Source: Auanema rhodensis
Taxonomy: Eukaryota; Nematoda; Chromadorea; Rhabditida; Rhabditidae
DNA: 64,000 nt
Direction: 5' to 3'
Assembly: GCA_964057225.1 (NCBI GenBank)
Contig: OZ059900.1
Span: 6,954,501-7,018,500 of the forward strand
In this document: positions 58,874-64,000 of the stretch, in pieces
Numbering within the stretch: the stretch's first letter is position 1
Layout: each line of letters starts with the position of its first letter
Notes under the pieces: model-generated
Told to the model about the DNA's origin: nothing
Seen by the model: the letters and a program-made list of their open reading frames with translations, nothing else
Database searches by the model: none
Translations under genes and position numbers: made by a program

Positions 58874-59685
58874 TATGTTATCAATATTAACTATAATAAT
58901 CACATGTGTAAATAAACATTCAAACCATATTTCATTTACTATTCTTGAATCACAACTGCACCGCGTCACAATCAAGCAGTGAAAAACGGAATTGGTCAGT
59001 TGGCTATCTGTGCATTAGTATCATTTAAAAATTACAACAATAGTAGTGCTTTTATGAGTTGTTTGAGATGATATTTGGTTTATACACCTAGCTTTATTAT
59101 TGTCACGTGTTTCTAAACTTTGTTTTTTTCTCAGTGCAAACATTTTATTAATGTTTCAATTTTCAACTCCAATGTTTCCAATGATAACCGAGTTTTTTTT
59201 TTTTTCAAAAATTAGGTTAACATGTTATGGCAAAGAAACCCCTTTTGAGCTAGTTTCCTATAATTTTGCAATGAGTTAATTTGGTGTTTCATTGTGAGTC
59301 CGGTGAGGTAGCAAGAGTTAGCATTTGGTTTGTTATTTTCCCATTTTCATATAGCACTTTTTGTTTCTTATATTATCTCTAATAATTGCACTACACTAAG
59401 TGCCAATCAAACGGAAACTCGTGAGGTAACAACTTTTGTTTTCAATTTCCAGTTCTTGTAAAGAACATCTGATTTTCTCTCTCTCTCTCTGAGAAAAAAA
59501 AACAAATTTTTAGCATCTGGCAAAGTATTCACGCTCAAGAGATGCAAATATTTCTGCGATTCTTCAGTTTAGCTTGAGGATACTGCTACAACGGTACTAC
59601 TTTGATGCGGTTCTAGTTTTTTCTTCTAGTATTCAGACATCTCATTTTAATAATTTCAGAATAGAAAAATCAGTGGGAAACAATG
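58874..59685. other. Chitinase 3' flank
   Basis: Polyadenylation signal at 58911-58916, then AT-rich DNA and a short TC repeat at 59476-59490. No exon is recognised. Confidence 0.5.
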
Positions 59686-59928
59686 GACGTGCATGCTACT
59701 GAACTAATAAGTCTCAATAAAGGTTGGAAGATGAGAAATAAAATCATATTCACGAAATTTCATTATTTTCTTAATCTTTTAAACAACGTGAGAAAAATGT
59801 AGGAGAAGGTTGAAAATCAGGATTATGCACATATAGTTTGCTATCCACACATTGGTGAACAATTTTAACACATAGTAAGTTTTTAGGCATATTTCGATGG
59901 CATTAACATCAAATGAGAATAGGTAGCT
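59686..59928 (+). pseudogene. Decayed chitinase exons
   Basis: Three pieces lie in the same order as exons of the upstream chitinase. 59686-59722 (ACGTGCATGCTACTGAACTA ...CAATAAAGGTTGG) matches the end of exon 2. 59789-59857 (GAAAAATGTAGGAGAAGGTT ... GGATTATGCACATATAGTTT) matches exon 3. 59887-59928 (ATTTCGATGGCATTAACATC ...) matches the active-site exon. The active-site segment now reads FDGINIK followed by stops. Exon 4 is missing. These are relics of a tandem chitinase copy. Confidence 0.7.
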
Positions 59929-62900
59929 CATTTTGCAAATTTTTTTTCTTCACACTGAAGTGCATTTGAGTCAGTTTTATCTACCAAAAAACTAAGTGCA
60001 ACACTAATTCGAATGTCTTTGTAAGTTTTCAAATGGTAAGAAATATTCGTTAATGCGTAAAATAGCTTTTAAACTAGCTAAAATGCCTGTAGTAACAGTG
60101 AAGAAGCTTTAAAATAACATAGCTGGTTTAATTTATTTGAAGAGCATTGATCATGTAAATCAAAATGTTCTTTAATATAAGTGTGACCCAAGCTGTTGAA
60201 TCTAGTTGTCAGCATCTCTCGGTTTCATATGAAGGTTATTCCGATTAGGATATTCAGTTTCGAATTCGTTTGTATTCTTGTATTGAATGTGTTTATCGCT
60301 CTGGTGGTTTCCATGCAAACCCCAAGAGATACGCCAAGTATTTCCGTTGATTCAAAGGTGTTAAGTTCTAGTTCCATTGTGGCCCCAGCATGATTACCAT
60401 TACCAATTAGTTAACGAAAAAATTAAATTCTATAGTATAAGATATTTTTAGCAATGTTAAGCTTTTTAGATATTTTTGGATAAAGATCATCTTATAGTTA
60501 AGACAAAAACAATATATATGCATTACTGAGAATTTAAAAACGGAAAGTTTTGAGAAAATTATGTAGGATTTTGATTTCTTCAATCTTTTTTCCGATAATA
60601 TCTGTATTTTTTTCTGAGTTCTGGGAATCAATTTTAAAAAATGCTTTTGATATTTTGAAAAAAAAATTGAAAATTGAAAAAAATATACTATGAATTATAC
60701 TAATTTCGTGGATATTTAATTATTTTTTCACGTTGCACTGGGATAACTTCAAAACATAAATTGCTCTACTTCATATATTATAGTAAATGGCTTAGTAATT
60801 TGTTTAAATTATTGGAAAAACGCGAAAAAATCAGTTTTCATACCATCAGAAAAAGACAAATGACATAACTTGTTTTTGAGGATATATTTCAGCAGCATTT
60901 TTTGCATTGAAAAACATTGAGCGGATCCGAAAACTCAAAACATACCGAGAAAACCTAATTTTCGCTAAATTCTCAATTCTCTTTTATTCTTTTTTGTTTT
61001 CTCAGTATTTATAAAACTGAAATAGCACATTGGGAGCAAAGTAGACGTTTACTGCAGTCTTGAGAACGTGTATTCTATCACAATTCGTTTTCAGCTATTT
61101 CTCTTTTGATTCCGTTAAATATTAATTCCTGTGTGAAAGTAGCCTTTCCGACCGGAATAGCATTTTCGCTTTTACTAGAAAAAGATCTGATAATATTAAT
61201 TTTACATTAGAGAATCATTACAGAAAAAAATTCGAAGAGGCTACAAAAACCAAGAATATCCAAAAAAAGAATTTAATGCAATTATGCTCTATAAGTAAAA
61301 ATGTTCTTTTTTGATTTGACATATTTGCTAACCTTTATCCGCACTCACATATATTTAAAAATGAAGCTCAAAATATTATAATTTATTCTTTTTATAGTTA
61401 TATATTAGCATGCAATCGTATTATTTCTGATGCATATCCGACACATTTGTTGTTATGAAGTAGCAATCGTCAGATTCTTTAAAGGTTGCATAATACTTGA
61501 CGTACACATTGTTGTTGAGATACAAAAGAAATAATATGTAATATGCGACCTTTAATTAGATAATATGTTTTTCATCATTCATATTTGGGAAATGATAAAA
61601 AGATTTATATTAACAAACATCAAAGAACAATTGCAAGAGTATTTGCAAGCTTTGTAGTGGAAAACAATTTATAGGAAAACCATGTTTCACTTTTCCTTCA
61701 TATCCGGAAAAGAAAAAAAAAGAATATAAAATGTGGCTCAAAGATCTGGACAATCTGGTAGTTAGAGAAAGGAAGAGAGGAAGAGGAAAAAAGAATGAGA
61801 GAGAGAGACCTTTCGTTTCGTATTTCCTCAGGCTTCCTGTGTGAGTTCTTCGATTTTGCTCAACCACTCTACGTCATTTCGGGAAATTAAATTTGAAAGA
61901 ATGGAATTCTTTTGAAACACTTCAATTCATTGTGTTCTTCTATCTTCTGGAAAATGTTGTCTAATGTTGTGCTATATTGATTATCTAACACTGACCAATG
62001 ATTAACAATAAACATCATAATGAACATGATGATATTTATAGTTTGATCAGAGTACAACATGTTTCGCTGACGCAAGTTCATATTTTGCTCTTTGCTATAA
62101 TTCATGTTTCTGTCTTGTTTACACAAAACATTGATGAACATTCTTCAAAAACAATGCCATCATATTTGATTTTCATGTTTGTTCTCATTTTTCTCAACAA
62201 TCTTCTATGGCAGCTCTTGTTTCCTTTTTGTATTGAAGGTTTTTTTTTACATTTAAATATGAAATAAATTGTCATCTTGTATTGAAGCTCTGTTTTAATC
62301 TCAATGTTTCTGATGAAAGTGTTTAAGGTGCTTTGTTCATTAGGCTTTCTTCCGCAAAAAATATGAAATTGAAGATAAAAGTTGTATAAAGCCAATTCAA
62401 TAAGATAAGAATGATACTGATATTCAAAAATTGATAGGAGAGATGAGCATGAAACAATGAAAGCAGTTTGAGAGAGAAAGAGATTAATCATAGTTTCAAC
62501 ATGAGCTGATAATATTACTTTTCCCTATACTCGGAACAAGTAAATGCTATCGCCTTATTAATTTATTGTCATCGGACTTCATTAAAAAGTGTTGCACGAT
62601 GTAATGCAGCTAGGTTAGGAATTCAACAATCTTATGAATGTATGCTCTCCCCTTCTACTAAATTTTTTTAATACATTCGAATGTTCTATTTCAACAGGTT
62701 TCAGTCAGATCATACTTCATCTCATATTTTGAAAAATATTTATTTTCATTTTTATCTCAAAGTAATATGCCAACATAACTATATAATAAAATGAGTACTT
62801 ATTCTAAGCGTATAGTTTTCAAAAAAATGCATTTTTTTATGGAACAAGTAAAAATAATAAATTGGATATTATATTAGTTATAAACAGGATTGGATATACA

Positions 62901-64000
62901 ACCTGTGTAGCATAGTTATTTATTCAAACATTATTAACAAGATATGTTTATGTATATTTTTCTATATTTCATAGCCTATACATGTATACATGCCCACATG
63001 TGTCTTATTTTCATATTTCTATGTTTTCAATTTTATTATATTTCTTATATATGTATTAGGTGTTCTTTTTATCCTAGTCTATACATACCCAGTCTTTCCC
63101 ATTAAGCCGTATTGCATCATCTTTTTTGCTTTTCCAACATTTGGTGTCTATTCATTCACACATGATATTGAAGCCAATACCTTTCATATCATATCCAACA
63201 TCCTAACACTTTTATTTATTATTTGATCGTGTTTTTAACTTGTATTATATCATTCGTTGAATGACGTTTGCACACAAGCGAATAATCAGAAAACGGTTTT
63301 TTGAGACAAAACAAACCAATATATGCAATACAATACATTTTTTTTGAAAAATTGGCTCAGTCAACTTGAATGATGAAGAGAAATGATAGAATAACGAGAT
63401 ATATGAGAAGAAAATGAGAAAAACAGAGCCAAACTAGAAGAAGTTCGCATCATAAAATATTGTGTTTTAAACTACATCATTAAGCAGATTGACATGTGTT
63501 TATCATCATCATTTTTCTATTTCATTGTATTTCTTTTCTCTTGAAACATGAAATAATCGAACAACAATTTCAATAACCAGATTTCAGCTCAAACAGCAGT
63601 AATTTCGTCTATTTTGTCTTCATTTTTCTCTTTTCTGTATTATTTTACAGTTATGAAATCGTTTCCCTATTCCTTTTTTATGTTTTGAACATTTTTGATA
63701 TAGTCTCGTCGTGAATTAACTAGGCAAAATAATTAGAAAACATGAAGATCAAATTGGTTTTGAAGCAAACAGTTAAAAAACAATCTCACAATTTTGTCAT
63801 ATTAACAGCCGGTAATATCTAATACAAAAGGTATTGATGATCATATCAAATAATTTCTTCTTTTTTTTTGGCTGTTAAACACAGCATTTATTAGGAAAAA
63901 GAATGGCTAGAAAAGAGAGTATAAGAGAGCAGAAGCACAAGAGAGGCCGAAGACACATAGGATGAGAAAGAATGAAAACGAAGAGCAAAAAAAGAAAATG
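59929..64000. other. 4 kb gene-poor AT-rich end of window
   Basis: I see no exon chain with recognisable motifs on either strand. Open frames (60196-60393, 61998-62267, 62102-62491, 62990-63226) are short, hydrophobic and low-complexity. The 60196-60393 frame ends in a Ser/Thr/Pro-rich stretch and might derive from a chitinase linker, but this is too weak to call. A GA-rich tract lies at about 61770-61810 and a T/A-rich one at 60655-60690. Confidence 0.4.

Noticed and set aside
60196-60393. 65-codon frame with a Ser/Thr/Pro-rich end as a further chitinase relic
   Set aside because: Only compositional resemblance to a linker; no aligned CBM14 cysteines.

Overview
The window is eukaryotic, AT-rich (roughly 70% A+T by eye) and almost certainly nematode. 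The 5S rRNA copies look like nematode 5S. Most genes are split into many small exons by introns of about 45-60 nt. The gene set (a ZP-domain cuticlin-like protein, a GH18 chitinase with chitin-binding modules, an ENPP-like ectoenzyme, an SLC2 sugar transporter) fits a nematode. I cannot name the species. No spliced-leader RNA gene was found.

Layout. 0-8.3 kb (+): a long uninterrupted Q/N-rich reading frame with 47-residue tandem repeats, then two small tandem paralogs of unknown function. 8.9-24 kb (-): an ENPP-family protein that appears to have lost several catalytic and metal-binding residues, a 5.4 kb gene-poor gap, a ZP-domain membrane protein, and an SLC2-type transporter. 24-28 kb: AT-rich intergenic DNA with simple repeats.

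28.2-42.6 kb: the most unusual part. A U2 snRNA-like gene with truncated tandem copies of its own 3' part abuts a large near-identical inverted repeat with arms of about 6 kb. Each arm holds two tandem units, and each unit carries one 5S rRNA gene plus one small three-exon gene for a 160-residue coiled-coil protein on the same strand. The units also carry a second, decayed 5S/coiled-coil pair. The two arms are separated by a ~97 bp minisatellite. A tRNA-like sequence sits in the inner part of both arms.

42.9-47.1 kb (-): an RFC-type AAA+ clamp-loader large subunit resembling ATAD5/Elg1, then a decayed 5S and a 105-residue protein that looks like a diverged single-copy relative of the coiled-coil family. 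This may be an old copy of the module amplified in the palindrome. 47.7-50.2 kb: an 848 bp direct duplication. 52.3-54.1 kb (+): a disordered protein ending in a Cys-rich tail. 56.2-58.9 kb (+): a complete secreted chitinase with two alternative phase-compatible 5' ends, followed by decayed chitinase exons near 59.7-59.9 kb. The last 4 kb shows no supportable gene.

Exon boundaries were inferred by eye from GT/AG sites, reading-frame phase and family motifs. Only the chitinase, the 129-residue gene, the coiled-coil genes and the 408-residue gene were closed exactly in phase.
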